Below are positions 27,193 to 35,024 of a stretch of 64,000 bases of DNA, piece by piece (the stretch's first letter is position 1; each line of letters starts with the position of its first letter). The DNA comes from Prevotella sp. GTDB taxonomy: Bacteria; Bacteroidota; Bacteroidia; Bacteroidales; Bacteroidaceae. Below the pieces are notes generated by a model. The model had not been told where the DNA came from, made no database searches, and saw nothing but the letters and a program-made list of their open reading frames with translations. The stretch is taken from assembly GCA_017462915.1 (NCBI GenBank), contig JAFTQG010000038.1, forward strand, positions 52,648 through 116,647, given 5' to 3'. The position numbers were made by a program, and so were the translations under genes.

Positions 27193-28182
27193 ATGCGACG
27201 ATTTCAGAACAATATGGGTGCAAGTCGTCTTGCACTGCCTGTAATGATGCTTTACAGCGTGTGTCTGTGGGGACTTATGCTCCTTGCAGACTATACGTTG
27301 TGGCCACAATGCCTGATATTCCTTGTCAATACATATCTCATGATGGAGCTGAACAACCGCAATGCCCTCATGAGACGATACAGCCGCATGGTGAGTTGCT
27401 CATACATAGCGTTCATGCTCATGTGCCCATGGCTGCTGAGAAACATGGAAGTCATGGGCATACAGACATTCTTCTTGCTCACGATGACGCTGCTGTTCAT
27501 GACCTATCAGGAACACAGCCGTATAGGCGGGAAATACGGTGCCTACTTGTTCCTCGGCATCGCTGCCATGATATGGCCTCCACTGGCCTTTGCATTGCCG
27601 CTGCTGTGGATAGCCGACGCGTTTTTCCTGATGTCGTTCAGTTTCAAGTCGTGGCTCGCTTCGCTCCTCGGACTGGCAACACCAATGTGGTGCATATTGC
27701 CGTATATCGTGATAGAGGGCAGGTATGAACTACTCGACGCATGGCTCGACGCCCTTGTGCTTGACGACAGCACGATACAGGCATTCCGTGACATAAACAC
27801 CATATTGCCGTCGGCACTCCCTCTGCCGCCTATGAAACTTGCGGCCGAATCGCTCGTCCTTGCAATGTCAGTCACAGGGATGATACATTTCCTGCGTCAC
27901 AGTTCCGATGACAAAATCCATGTGAGGATGCTCTTCAACGTCTTCAATCTCATAGCCATGGCATTCTCCTTGGCATTGGTTTTGCTGTATGTCCTGCCGC
28001 TGAACGACGTGCCGGGAGCAGACATACTGTTCGGGATAATACTCGTCTGCGCCAGCCCTCTCACGGCACATTATATCAATTTCACATCGACACGCCTGAC
28101 AAACATATCGGTGATAATCGCCATGGTGCTTGTCCTGGCATTGACAATAATACCTCTTCTGCAAGAATGGACGATATTGTAA
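27193..28182 (+). CDS. Polytopic membrane protein of unknown function
   Basis: A 329-residue protein with about nine hydrophobic helices and no catalytic motif I recognise. It starts MRRFQNNMGASRLALP, and a charged MRRYSR loop follows the third helix. The gene overlaps the next one by 16 bases, so the two are co-translated. The family seems conserved in Bacteroidales as a hypothetical membrane protein, but no function can be given. Confidence 0.75.
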   Translation: MRRFQNNMGASRLALPVMMLYSVCLWGLMLLADYTLWPQCLIFLVNTYLMMELNNRNALMRRYSRMVSCSYIAFMLMCPWLLRNMEVMGIQTFFLLTMTLLFMTYQEHSRIGGKYGAYLFLGIAAMIWPPLAFALPLLWIADAFFLMSFSFKSWLASLLGLATPMWCILPYIVIEGRYELLDAWLDALVLDDSTIQAFRDINTILPSALPLPPMKLAAESLVLAMSVTGMIHFLRHSSDDKIHVRMLFNVFNLIAMAFSLALVLLYVLPLNDVPGADILFGIILVCASPLTAHYINFTSTRLTNISVIIAMVLVLALTIIPLLQEWTIL

Positions 28183-28619
28183 CCATACTTGAAGGCTACG
28201 GATATATAGGAATGTTCGTGGCAGCCTTCATCGCCGGTAGCGTATTCCCATGGAGCAGCGAAGCCATAATGCTCGGACTGCAGGCGGCAGGCCTGGACCC
28301 TGTCGGCCTTGTCGTATGGGGCACGGCAGGCAATGTGCTGGGTTCCATGTTCAATTACTGGGTGGGACATCTCGGCAGGCTCGACTGGATAGAGAAATAT
28401 CTGCATGTCAAGAAGGAGTCGCTCGACAAGGCCGAGCGTTTCATGCACGGGCATGGAGCATGGATAGGGTTCTTTGCGTTCCTGCCTATCATAGGCAGCG
28501 CCATCACCATCATGCTCGGTCTCATGCGTGCCAACATATTCATCACGATGACATCGATAACGATAGGCAAGTTGCTGCGTTACGCACTGCTTGTGTGGGG
28601 AGCGCACTTTGTCCTGTGA
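28167..28619 (+). CDS. YqaA/DedA-family (VTT-domain) membrane protein
   Basis: A 150-residue inner-membrane protein with an SNARE-associated/VTT-type fold: GSVFPWSSEAIMLGLQAAG, GNVLGSMFNYWVGHLG, and FFAFLPIIGSAITIMLGLMR. The size and GSxxPxxSE pattern fit the short YqaA branch of the DedA superfamily, implicated in lipid flipping or membrane homeostasis. It overlaps the upstream membrane-protein gene. Confidence 0.85.
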   Translation: MDDIVTILEGYGYIGMFVAAFIAGSVFPWSSEAIMLGLQAAGLDPVGLVVWGTAGNVLGSMFNYWVGHLGRLDWIEKYLHVKKESLDKAERFMHGHGAWIGFFAFLPIIGSAITIMLGLMRANIFITMTSITIGKLLRYALLVWGAHFVL

Positions 28620-28695
28620 CATGTCTGATGTCGCCGCGGCATCTCTGCCGATGTAGGGCGAGTGAGGAAACTTTATTTTAAAACATATATAGACT

Positions 28696-28878
28696 ATGGC
28701 AACAATCTGGACCAGACGCAAGGAAGACGCTGCGCGGGACAAGCGAACGGCAACTCCATGGAACACCATGACAGAGAACACTGCGGCATCGTCGGCAGAC
28801 GGCTCTTCCACGGCGGAAATAGCGAGGAAGGCAAAACCTCAAGATGCGAAAGTGTACAATACGGAATCGCCGAAATGA
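28696..28878 (+). CDS. Possible small hydrophilic protein
   Basis: A 60-codon frame starting MATIWTRRKEDAARDKRTAT, charged and alanine/threonine-rich, with no recognised motif. It follows the YqaA gene by 76 bases in the same direction. Composition is like neighbouring coding DNA, but length alone does not prove it is expressed. Confidence 0.35.
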   Translation: MATIWTRRKEDAARDKRTATPWNTMTENTAASSADGSSTAEIARKAKPQDAKVYNTESPK

Positions 28879-28997
28879 CAGGACTCGTCTTGTGCGGTTG
28901 AGCTGTCTGTGAGGGCTTGCATACAGCCTGTACAGGGAATATTGGCCCGATAGTGCATTTTTCTCGCCAGAACAGACGTTAATAAGAAAAAAATAAT

Positions 28998-29005
28998 TAT
29001 CTTTG
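28998..29005 (+). promoter_or_regulatory. Possible -7 box TATCTTTG
   Basis: Matches TAnnTTTG, but no TTG lies at the right distance upstream. It could start a transcript covering the structured RNA and the Xre gene. It lies in the gene-free interval 28879-29473. Confidence 0.35.
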
Positions 29006-29123
29006 CAAAGTATTATTATAGTCCTGAACTATGATATGATGTAAAGAAAGACGTAGAAACGAACATATAAAGACAATGCCCATGGTATAAAACCATCTGA
29101 AAAAACATACGAAATATAAGCGT

Positions 29124-29131
29124 TAGCTTTG
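29124..29131 (+). promoter_or_regulatory. -7 box TAGCTTTG of the 6S-like RNA
   Basis: TAGCTTTG fits the consensus and ends 6 bases before the first base of a long rod-shaped RNA fold, so the predicted transcript start coincides with the RNA's 5' end. The -33 region is poor. Confidence 0.5.
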
Positions 29132-29134
29132 ATT

Positions 29135-29282
29135 CTTGTTCTTGAAAATCGCCAATTTACAGGAGCCACAAGAGTAAAAGTTGATGCTCACGCCTATGGC
29201 GTGGGCTTTTACTCATATATGTGGCTATGGTGTTTGGCGATACCTCAAGAACGTAGATGCAGTAAACGGTCCACGTTTTTTT
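29135..29282 (+). ncRNA. Structured RNA, 6S-like rod
   Basis: The transcript can fold into one long interrupted hairpin: 29138-29145 pairs with 29245-29252 (GTTCTTGA/TCAAGAAC), 29148-29155 with 29234-29241 (ATCGCCAA/TTGGCGAT), 29164-29170 with 29220-29226 (AGCCACA/TGTGGCT), 29172-29179 with 29207-29214 (GAGTAAAA/TTTTACTC) and 29186-29194 with 29198-29206. An 8-by-7 internal loop splits a closing stem from a long apical stem, the layout of 6S RNA. A T7 run at 29276-29282 may end it. The fold is visible in the sequence; the 6S identity is an inference. Confidence 0.6.
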
Positions 29283-29473
29283 ATTGTGCCAGTCTGCAGA
29301 GACCTGTGTGCATTCCTGCCCTGCAGGCCAGCGATAAAAGAAATGGCGGCTGTCCGGAAACCGGCAGGAACGTCCTCTGCCGTCTGACGGAAGCACATCT
29401 GTCGTCCGGCACGTTGACTCCACTGACGCTTTTTCTGTTATAATATTATGTGGAAGGCGTAAACGAAGGAATC

Positions 29474-29704
29474 ATGCACATAGGTAAGATACTGCAGCAG
29501 AAACTGAAGGATGACGGCAAGAGTGTCGTCTGGCTGGCACGTGAGCTCGGCTGCCACCGTACCAATGTGTATAACCTGTTTGAGAAATACAGCATCGACA
29601 CCCTGCAGCTTGAACGGATATGCGCCATCATGCACTATAACTTTTTTGACCTTTACCGCGAGGAAGTGGAGCGCAGGATAAAGGAAAACCGGGGCAAAGT
29701 GTAG
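29474..29704 (+). CDS. Small Xre/Cro-type HTH regulator
   Basis: A 76-residue DNA-binding protein: MHIGKILQQKLKDDGKSVVW, then a helix-turn-helix (WLARELGCHRTNVYNLFEKY) and a helix ILxxIxxIMHYNFFDLYREE-like segment. The ATG at 29474 is chosen over an upstream GTG because it matches the usual start of this family. It is followed by an inverted repeat (29717) that could be its own operator, just ahead of the promoter of the lipoprotein pair. Confidence 0.8.
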   Translation: MHIGKILQQKLKDDGKSVVWLARELGCHRTNVYNLFEKYSIDTLQLERICAIMHYNFFDLYREEVERRIKENRGKV

Positions 29705-29716
29705 CCGATGTCTCTA

Positions 29717-29739
29717 CATGTAGCAGTATTCGCTACATG
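29717..29739. promoter_or_regulatory. Inverted repeat CATGTAGC/GCTACATG
   Basis: Perfect 8-bp arms around a 7-base spacer; CTACATG occurs three times within 30 bases, and the left part is also a palindrome (CTACATGTAG). It lies 12 bases after the Xre stop and 30 bases ahead of a -7 box. It could be an Xre operator, or the terminator of the Xre gene because GTTTT follows. Confidence 0.45.
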
Positions 29740-29768
29740 GTTTTAACACTTGTAATGAAAAATCTATA

Positions 29769-29776
29769 TACCTTTG
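29769..29776 (+). promoter_or_regulatory. -7 box TACCTTTG before the lipoprotein pair
   Basis: Fits TAnnTTTG. TTG at 29750 is only 16 bases away, so the -33 match is poor. The leader to the first lipoprotein would be about 190 bases, longer and more GC-rich than usual here. Confidence 0.5.
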
Positions 29777-29971
29777 CGATTGCCATTGCACAGGACACGC
29801 AATGCCTCCCGCCGTTCTCCGGCATTGCCGTGCCGTAGAGTAGGGGAGCGAGACCGTGGCGTCCCGTGCATCATGTGCCATCCACAGGGAGGCGTATGCC
29901 GTCTCTTGCCTTCCTGTCGGGTGTAAAGGTATAAAAGAGACGCCTATTTCTCAAAAACATTTCCAAAACAA

Positions 29972-30430
29972 ATGAACAAGTTTACTTTATTGTGCTGTGC
30001 AGCCTTTGCACTCGTGTTCGCATCATGTACTACAGTTGTCAAGACAGCGTCTACGGCAGACGCCCGTGCGTCACTGCTTTCCGCTACCGTCGCCGACCTT
30101 GAAGTCTCCCCTGAGCGCGTCACCGTCACTACAGCCCCGAGCAAGGCGATACAGCGCGCCGGCATAAGCAACGTGAAGCATGACGCCGAGCGCAAGGCAC
30201 TCACACAGGGCGGAAAGGACTATGATGTGCTGGTCGATGCCGAGTACATCATAGAGAAGACCGACTATGTGTTCTACAAGAAAATCAAGTCCGTGACAGT
30301 CAGCGGCCGTCCTGCAAGGTACAAGAACTTCCATTCGCTCAACGACTCGGTATGGTGCAACCCTGTTTTCCGCGCCACATACGTCAATGCCGTGAAGAAC
30401 GAGCGTGGCGGACTGCACCTTTTCAAGTAA
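29972..30430 (+). CDS. Lipoprotein, short paralogue of the following gene
   Basis: A 152-residue lipoprotein (signal peptide and lipobox FASC, C19). After CTTVVKTAST come the conserved segments TVADLEVSPERVTVTTAPSK, AIQRAG, YIIEKTDYVF and KIKSVTVSGRPARYKNFHSL, which recur almost word for word in the N-terminal half of the next gene. No enzymatic motif. Probably an inner-leaflet outer-membrane lipoprotein of a Bacteroidales-specific family. Confidence 0.85.
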   Translation: MNKFTLLCCAAFALVFASCTTVVKTASTADARASLLSATVADLEVSPERVTVTTAPSKAIQRAGISNVKHDAERKALTQGGKDYDVLVDAEYIIEKTDYVFYKKIKSVTVSGRPARYKNFHSLNDSVWCNPVFRATYVNAVKNERGGLHLFK

Positions 30431-30455
30431 GAGAATCCCTGACACGTAGGACAAT

Positions 30456-31400
30456 ATGAAGAAGATAATGACATCAATGGCGGTTCTCGCCGCCATGTTC
30501 TCTTCCTGCTCCACTGTCGTAAAGACGGCAAGCACGGCAGAGACGACATCGTCGATAGAGAACGCCACCGTGGCAGACCTTGACGTTGCTCCCGAGCGCA
30601 TCACATACACCGTAGCTCCGAGCAAGGCGATACAGCGCGGAGGCATGGACAATGTCAAGCGCGCCGTGGAGTCGGAGGCCCTCACGGCCAATGGCAATGC
30701 GGATGTACTGGTAGAGCCACAGTATATCATCGAGAAGAAGAAATCGCTTTTCGGAAGCAAGGTGACATCCGTGACGGTCACGGGTCGCCCTGCCAAGTAC
30801 CGCAATTTCCGCTCGCTCAACGACTCCGTATGGAGCAATCCTGCCTTCCGCGGGCTTCAGCCTGTAGTGATACGCAAGGGAGGAAAGTCACCATACAAGT
30901 TCACTGGCAGACAGCGCACCGATGCAGGCTATACGGACGGCATGCGTCGCACAGGCTTTTCCACCATCTTCAATATAGGAGGCGGCTATACAGGCTATGA
31001 CGACCCATGGCAGAGCGTGGACCAGGGATATCTCCGCTCGACACTCACATTCGGCTGGCAGTGTACCCCGAGACTGTTTGTCGGTGCAGGTGGAGGCGTG
31101 GATTATAATTTCGGAGAGAAAGTGCTCTTTGTCCCTGTCTTCGCAGAGGGACGCTGGTATTTCTCGCAGATGCGCGATTCATGGTTCTTTGACCTGAAGC
31201 TCGGTGCCAACATAGGTAGCGATGATTATGACAGCGGAGTGTTCGTGGCTCCGTCTGTAGGCTACAGTTTCGGCACATTTGAGGTAGCTCTGGAGTATAG
31301 CGCCCAGACCTCAAGCAAGGAGTATTGGAATTATAGCTATAGAGGAGACCATGACTTTACTTTCTCCAACATAGGAATCAGACTTGGATTCAAGTTCTGA
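30456..31400 (+). CDS. Lipoprotein fused to an outer-membrane barrel-like domain
   Basis: A 314-residue protein with lipobox SSC (C18). Residues 18-135 are paralogous to the whole preceding lipoprotein. Residues about 150-314 are glycine/aromatic beta strands ending IGIRLGFKF, the style of an outer-membrane barrel. It looks like a tandem duplication followed by fusion to a barrel domain, or a fusion of which the first gene is a truncated copy. The two genes are 25 bases apart and share the promoter at 29769. Confidence 0.85.
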   Translation: MKKIMTSMAVLAAMFSSCSTVVKTASTAETTSSIENATVADLDVAPERITYTVAPSKAIQRGGMDNVKRAVESEALTANGNADVLVEPQYIIEKKKSLFGSKVTSVTVTGRPAKYRNFRSLNDSVWSNPAFRGLQPVVIRKGGKSPYKFTGRQRTDAGYTDGMRRTGFSTIFNIGGGYTGYDDPWQSVDQGYLRSTLTFGWQCTPRLFVGAGGGVDYNFGEKVLFVPVFAEGRWYFSQMRDSWFFDLKLGANIGSDDYDSGVFVAPSVGYSFGTFEVALEYSAQTSSKEYWNYSYRGDHDFTFSNIGIRLGFKF

Positions 31401-31431
31401 TAGACTCTATACATTGCGTTTTTTTAGAAGT

Positions 31432-31467
31432 GAATCCTGCATTTCCTTTTGTGGAAATGCAGGATTC
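31432..31467. terminator. Perfect 15-bp hairpin
   Basis: GAATCCTGCATTTCC and GGAAATGCAGGATTC with a 6-base loop, 32 bases after the barrel-lipoprotein stop. There is no long T run after it, but the stem is long enough to end transcription or protect the mRNA. It starts the gene-free interval 31401-31967. Confidence 0.6.
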
Positions 31468-31581
31468 TGTGCATTGTAAATGCTTGATTAAGAATATGCT
31501 TGGTGTTTGGCTTCGCGCTTCCCTTATAGCGGAGACACCCCTCCTGCATATTGGTGTGCCGTGTCCTTGTATTACAATGCT

Positions 31582-31669
31582 TTACGAAAGGTGACCTTTC
31601 GGGTGGCAAAAGGTCACCTTTTACCATACAAAGGGTCACCCTTTACAGCATGAAGTGTCACCTTTCGTT
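31582..31669. repeat. Palindromic-unit array B
   Basis: Four units with cores GAAAGGTGACCTTTC, AAAAGGTCACCTTTT, AAAGGGTCACCCTTT and GAAGTGTCACCTTTC at a spacing of about 22 bases. Same family as array A. Confidence 0.8.
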
Positions 31670-31845
31670 TTACAATATGTTTTTACATTGTTTTCTGATG
31701 GTTGTATGTGTAGTGACAGATGGTGCTGTACAGACCCCATGAGGACGGAAGAAACATATCTTTGAGATACCGTTTGTCAACGTGTTTTATGATTGTTTTT
31801 TATAAAATGCTGCTAAGCATTGTTAAAGAATCGTAATAAATAATC

Positions 31846-31853
31846 GGGGGGGG
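31846..31853 (+). repeat. G8 tract upstream of the susC promoter
   Basis: Eight consecutive G in otherwise AT-rich DNA, 52 bases before the -7 box of the SusC/SusD operon. Length change by slippage could alter regulator or polymerase contact. It could also be a chance tract. Confidence 0.5.
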
Positions 31854-31905
31854 TAAAAAGTGTTAAAACGGTTTTTAGACAAAGTGAAATATATTAAGAA
31901 ATAAT

Positions 31906-31913
31906 TAATTTTG
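31906..31913 (+). promoter_or_regulatory. -7 box TAATTTTG of the susC/susD operon
   Basis: Fits TAnnTTTG and lies 55 bases before the susC-like start. The -33 region lacks a TTG, which is common for genes needing an activator. Confidence 0.55.
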
Positions 31914-31967
31914 CACCGTCCTAATGAACGGACGTTAACAAATATATCAAACAACTAACTAAAAATT

Positions 31968-34900
31968 ATGCAAAAAAACAAGACTTTGGTCAACAAAGCC
32001 CTCAAGGCTATGTTGGTCGCTGGTTTTGCAGCAACTATGTGTCCTGCTCAGGCTTTTGCCGATGTCAGGACAGATGCTTTTGTGCAGGCCCAGCAGAATG
32101 CAATCAAGGGTACGGTTGTTGACGAGCAGGGTGAGCCTATGATAGGCGTCACCGTCAAGGTGAAGGGCTCACAGACAGCCACTATCACCGACATCAACGG
32201 TGGATTCTCCATCAACGCTGCCAATGGTGCAACCTTGGAACTGTCGTATGTAGGCTACACTACCCAGACCGTCAAGGCACAGGACGGACTGAAAGTGCAG
32301 ATGGCTCCCGACTCTCAGGTCATGGACGAGGTGGTGGTCATCGGCTACGGTACAATCAAGAAGCGCGACCTCACGGGTTCGGTGTCTTCCGTAAAGAGCG
32401 AGGACATCGCTCGTGTACCTGTCAGCAACCCTATCGAGGCTATCCAGGGACAGGTTGCTGGTCTGGACATCACCCGCACTTCAGGTGATGCTGACGCAGA
32501 GCTCGACATCATGCTCCGCGGTACACGCTCCATCAACGGCGACAATACGCCGCTCTTCATCATCGACGGTATGCAGGGTTCTTACTCTGAACTCAACCCT
32601 AACGATATCGCCTCCATAGAGGTGCTCAAGGATGCTTCATCCACAGCCGTCTACGGTTCGGCAGGTGCCAACGGTGTAATCATCATTACTACAAAGACTC
32701 CTAAGAAGGGAAAACACAGCATCAATTTCGACGCTTATCTCGGATGGAACACAGTCCCTTCATACCCGGAGGTAAGAACGGGTGAGGACTTTGTCAACTT
32801 CCGCCGTCTTGCACAGCAGAATGCCGGCACATACACTGGTGATGCCGACCTGTTCCCTACGTCTTTCCAGAATCTCATAGACAACGGCAACTGGGTGAAC
32901 TGGTTTGACCTCGGCACACAGGCAGGTATAACACAGAGCTACAACCTCAGCACATCTTTCGCAAACGACCGTATCAGCTCTTATTTCTCTCTCGGATACT
33001 ACGATGTAGAGGGAACGCTGCAGGGCGACGAGATGAAGCGCTACTCGGCACGCGCAAAGATAGACTTCACGGCCAACAAGATTGTGAAGTACGGACTGAA
33101 CGTATACGCCATGTACTCTAACCATGACAAGCGCTCCAGCCGTATCTGGAACCGTATGATGGGCACGACGCCTCTCGGTATCCCTTACAATGAGGACGGC
33201 ACAGTGAACCTCGACCCTCTGGGTGACGGCGGCAACACACTTAACCCTATCGCCGACGAGGCAGAGGGACAGTATGTGAACAACATCAAGGTGCTCAGCG
33301 TCACTCCTCAGGCTTATGTAGAAATCACTCCGCTGAAGGGACTTACATTCAAGTCTACACTGGGCGGTCACTTTACAAGCCGCCGTCAGGGACTCTACAC
33401 TGGCAGCAAGTCTTACGAGCATCTGGAGAAAGAGCCTATCTCTGCAAGGATTCCTACAGCTTTCACATATAATTATAAGTGGGAGAATGTCCTCTCTTAC
33501 AATTTCCAGATAAAGAAGGACCATGACTTCACGGTGACAGCCGTTGCAGAATGGCAGAAGAACCGCAAAGAGGAATCAGAGGCAATAGCAAACACTTTCG
33601 ACACAGACCAGTTCGGATACCATAATCTCGGTGCAGGTACGGGTCTGGCAAAGGTTTCCTCTTCTTTCGTCGGAAGCCAGAAGATGTCTTACGTGGCACG
33701 TGCCAACTATTCTTACAAGGGACGTTATCTCGCAAGCGTTTCAGCACGCTGGGACGGTGCATCAGTGCTTTCAGAAGACAAGCGCTGGGATGTCTTCCCT
33801 GCTGCCGCTGTTGCTTGGCGTATCAGTGACGAGGCTTTCATGTCAGGCATAGAGGCCATCTCCGACCTAAAGCTCCGTGCAAGCTACGGTGTGACAGGTA
33901 ATGCCGGTGCAGCAGAGTATGCTACTATACAGAATATCCGCGCCAATAAGTTTGCTTTCGGCAGTGACGTGCAGAACTCAAGCGGCTACAGCAATGAAAT
34001 GGCAAACAAGGATCTCGGATGGGAAAAGTCATACATGGTAGACCTCGGTCTTGACCTCGCTCTCTTCAAGAACCGTTTGAACTTCGTTCTCGACTGGTAC
34101 CGCACGACTACAAAGGATGTGCTTTACCAGAAGAAGCTCCCTATGGCTGTCGGCGGTTACGGTACAGGTGGCCTCTCTATATGGGCCAATGTCGGCGAGA
34201 CACGCAACACCGGTTGGGAAGTTGCCATAACAAGTCGCAACATCATCAAGAAGGACTTCACTTGGACTACAACCCTCAACTGGTCTACCAATAAGGAAGA
34301 GGTCATAAAGACAACATCTGAAGGACCGTTGCGACTTGATGGTACAGAATACTACCTTATCCCAGGTGAGGCCATCAAGACTTTCTACGGATACAAGTAT
34401 GCAGGTATCTGGGGCACAGCCGAGGCTGACGAGGCTGCCAAGTACGGCCAGAAGCCGGGACAGGTACATATCGCAGAGAACGGCGAGGCAAACTATAAGC
34501 TGAATACAGACGACTACTATGTACTCGGACAGGCTACTCCTAAGTGGGCTGCAAGTATGCAGAACCAGTTCACATACAAGAACTTCGACCTCTCTGTCCT
34601 TATGACCATGCGCTGGGGACAGACCATACACTACGGTCTTACAGGATGGTATCGTGGCGACGGTCTCAACGCGACACCTGTCATCTGCGACTACTGGACT
34701 GTAGACAACCAGTCTGCACGCTATCCTATGCCTAATGCCAACGACGGCAACCCTCAGAATCAGGATTGGGCAAACTTCTTCGACGGTTCTTACTTCAAGA
34801 TCAAGACCATCTCTTTCGGCTATACACTGCCTAAGAATCTCCTGAAGAAGGTTCACCTCGAGAATGTACGCTTCTACTTCACCGCCAACAACCCGTTCGT

Positions 34901-35009
34901 GTTCACAAAGTGTGACTACCTGAAGAACTATGACCCGGAGAAGGGTGGCGATGACGATTCTACACCAATGTCAAAGCAGTATGTGTTTGGCGTAAATGTA
35001 TCATTCTAA
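31968..35009 (+). CDS. SusC/RagA family TonB-linked outer membrane transporter
   Basis: A 1013-residue TonB-dependent transporter. A signal peptide of about 31 residues (ending PAQAFA) is followed by a carboxypeptidase-D-like domain (IKGTVVDEQGEPMIGVTVKV), then the SusC plug motif DEVVVIGYGTIKKRDLTGSV and LRGTRSINGDNTPLFIIDGM, and a long barrel ending FGVNVSF. It imports oligosaccharides or peptides across the outer membrane with the SusD partner 15 bases downstream. No glycosidase, sensor or sigma/anti-sigma gene flanks the pair, so the substrate cannot be named. Confidence 0.95.
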   Translation: MQKNKTLVNKALKAMLVAGFAATMCPAQAFADVRTDAFVQAQQNAIKGTVVDEQGEPMIGVTVKVKGSQTATITDINGGFSINAANGATLELSYVGYTTQTVKAQDGLKVQMAPDSQVMDEVVVIGYGTIKKRDLTGSVSSVKSEDIARVPVSNPIEAIQGQVAGLDITRTSGDADAELDIMLRGTRSINGDNTPLFIIDGMQGSYSELNPNDIASIEVLKDASSTAVYGSAGANGVIIITTKTPKKGKHSINFDAYLGWNTVPSYPEVRTGEDFVNFRRLAQQNAGTYTGDADLFPTSFQNLIDNGNWVNWFDLGTQAGITQSYNLSTSFANDRISSYFSLGYYDVEGTLQGDEMKRYSARAKIDFTANKIVKYGLNVYAMYSNHDKRSSRIWNRMMGTTPLGIPYNEDGTVNLDPLGDGGNTLNPIADEAEGQYVNNIKVLSVTPQAYVEITPLKGLTFKSTLGGHFTSRRQGLYTGSKSYEHLEKEPISARIPTAFTYNYKWENVLSYNFQIKKDHDFTVTAVAEWQKNRKEESEAIANTFDTDQFGYHNLGAGTGLAKVSSSFVGSQKMSYVARANYSYKGRYLASVSARWDGASVLSEDKRWDVFPAAAVAWRISDEAFMSGIEAISDLKLRASYGVTGNAGAAEYATIQNIRANKFAFGSDVQNSSGYSNEMANKDLGWEKSYMVDLGLDLALFKNRLNFVLDWYRTTTKDVLYQKKLPMAVGGYGTGGLSIWANVGETRNTGWEVAITSRNIIKKDFTWTTTLNWSTNKEEVIKTTSEGPLRLDGTEYYLIPGEAIKTFYGYKYAGIWGTAEADEAAKYGQKPGQVHIAENGEANYKLNTDDYYVLGQATPKWAASMQNQFTYKNFDLSVLMTMRWGQTIHYGLTGWYRGDGLNATPVICDYWTVDNQSARYPMPNANDGNPQNQDWANFFDGSYFKIKTISFGYTLPKNLLKKVHLENVRFYFTANNPFVFTKCDYLKNYDPEKGGDDDSTPMSKQYVFGVNVSF

Positions 35010-35024
35010 AACAACAATGCACTT

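Noticed and set aside
29138-29252. Riboswitch or simple terminator for the Xre gene
   Set aside because: The rod has its own -7 box at its 5' end, is followed by a T run, and ends almost 200 bases before the Xre start.
31582-31669. CRISPR array at the palindromic-unit sites
   Set aside because: Units are about 22 bases apart with no constant repeat of 25-40 bases and no unique spacers, and no cas gene is in the window.
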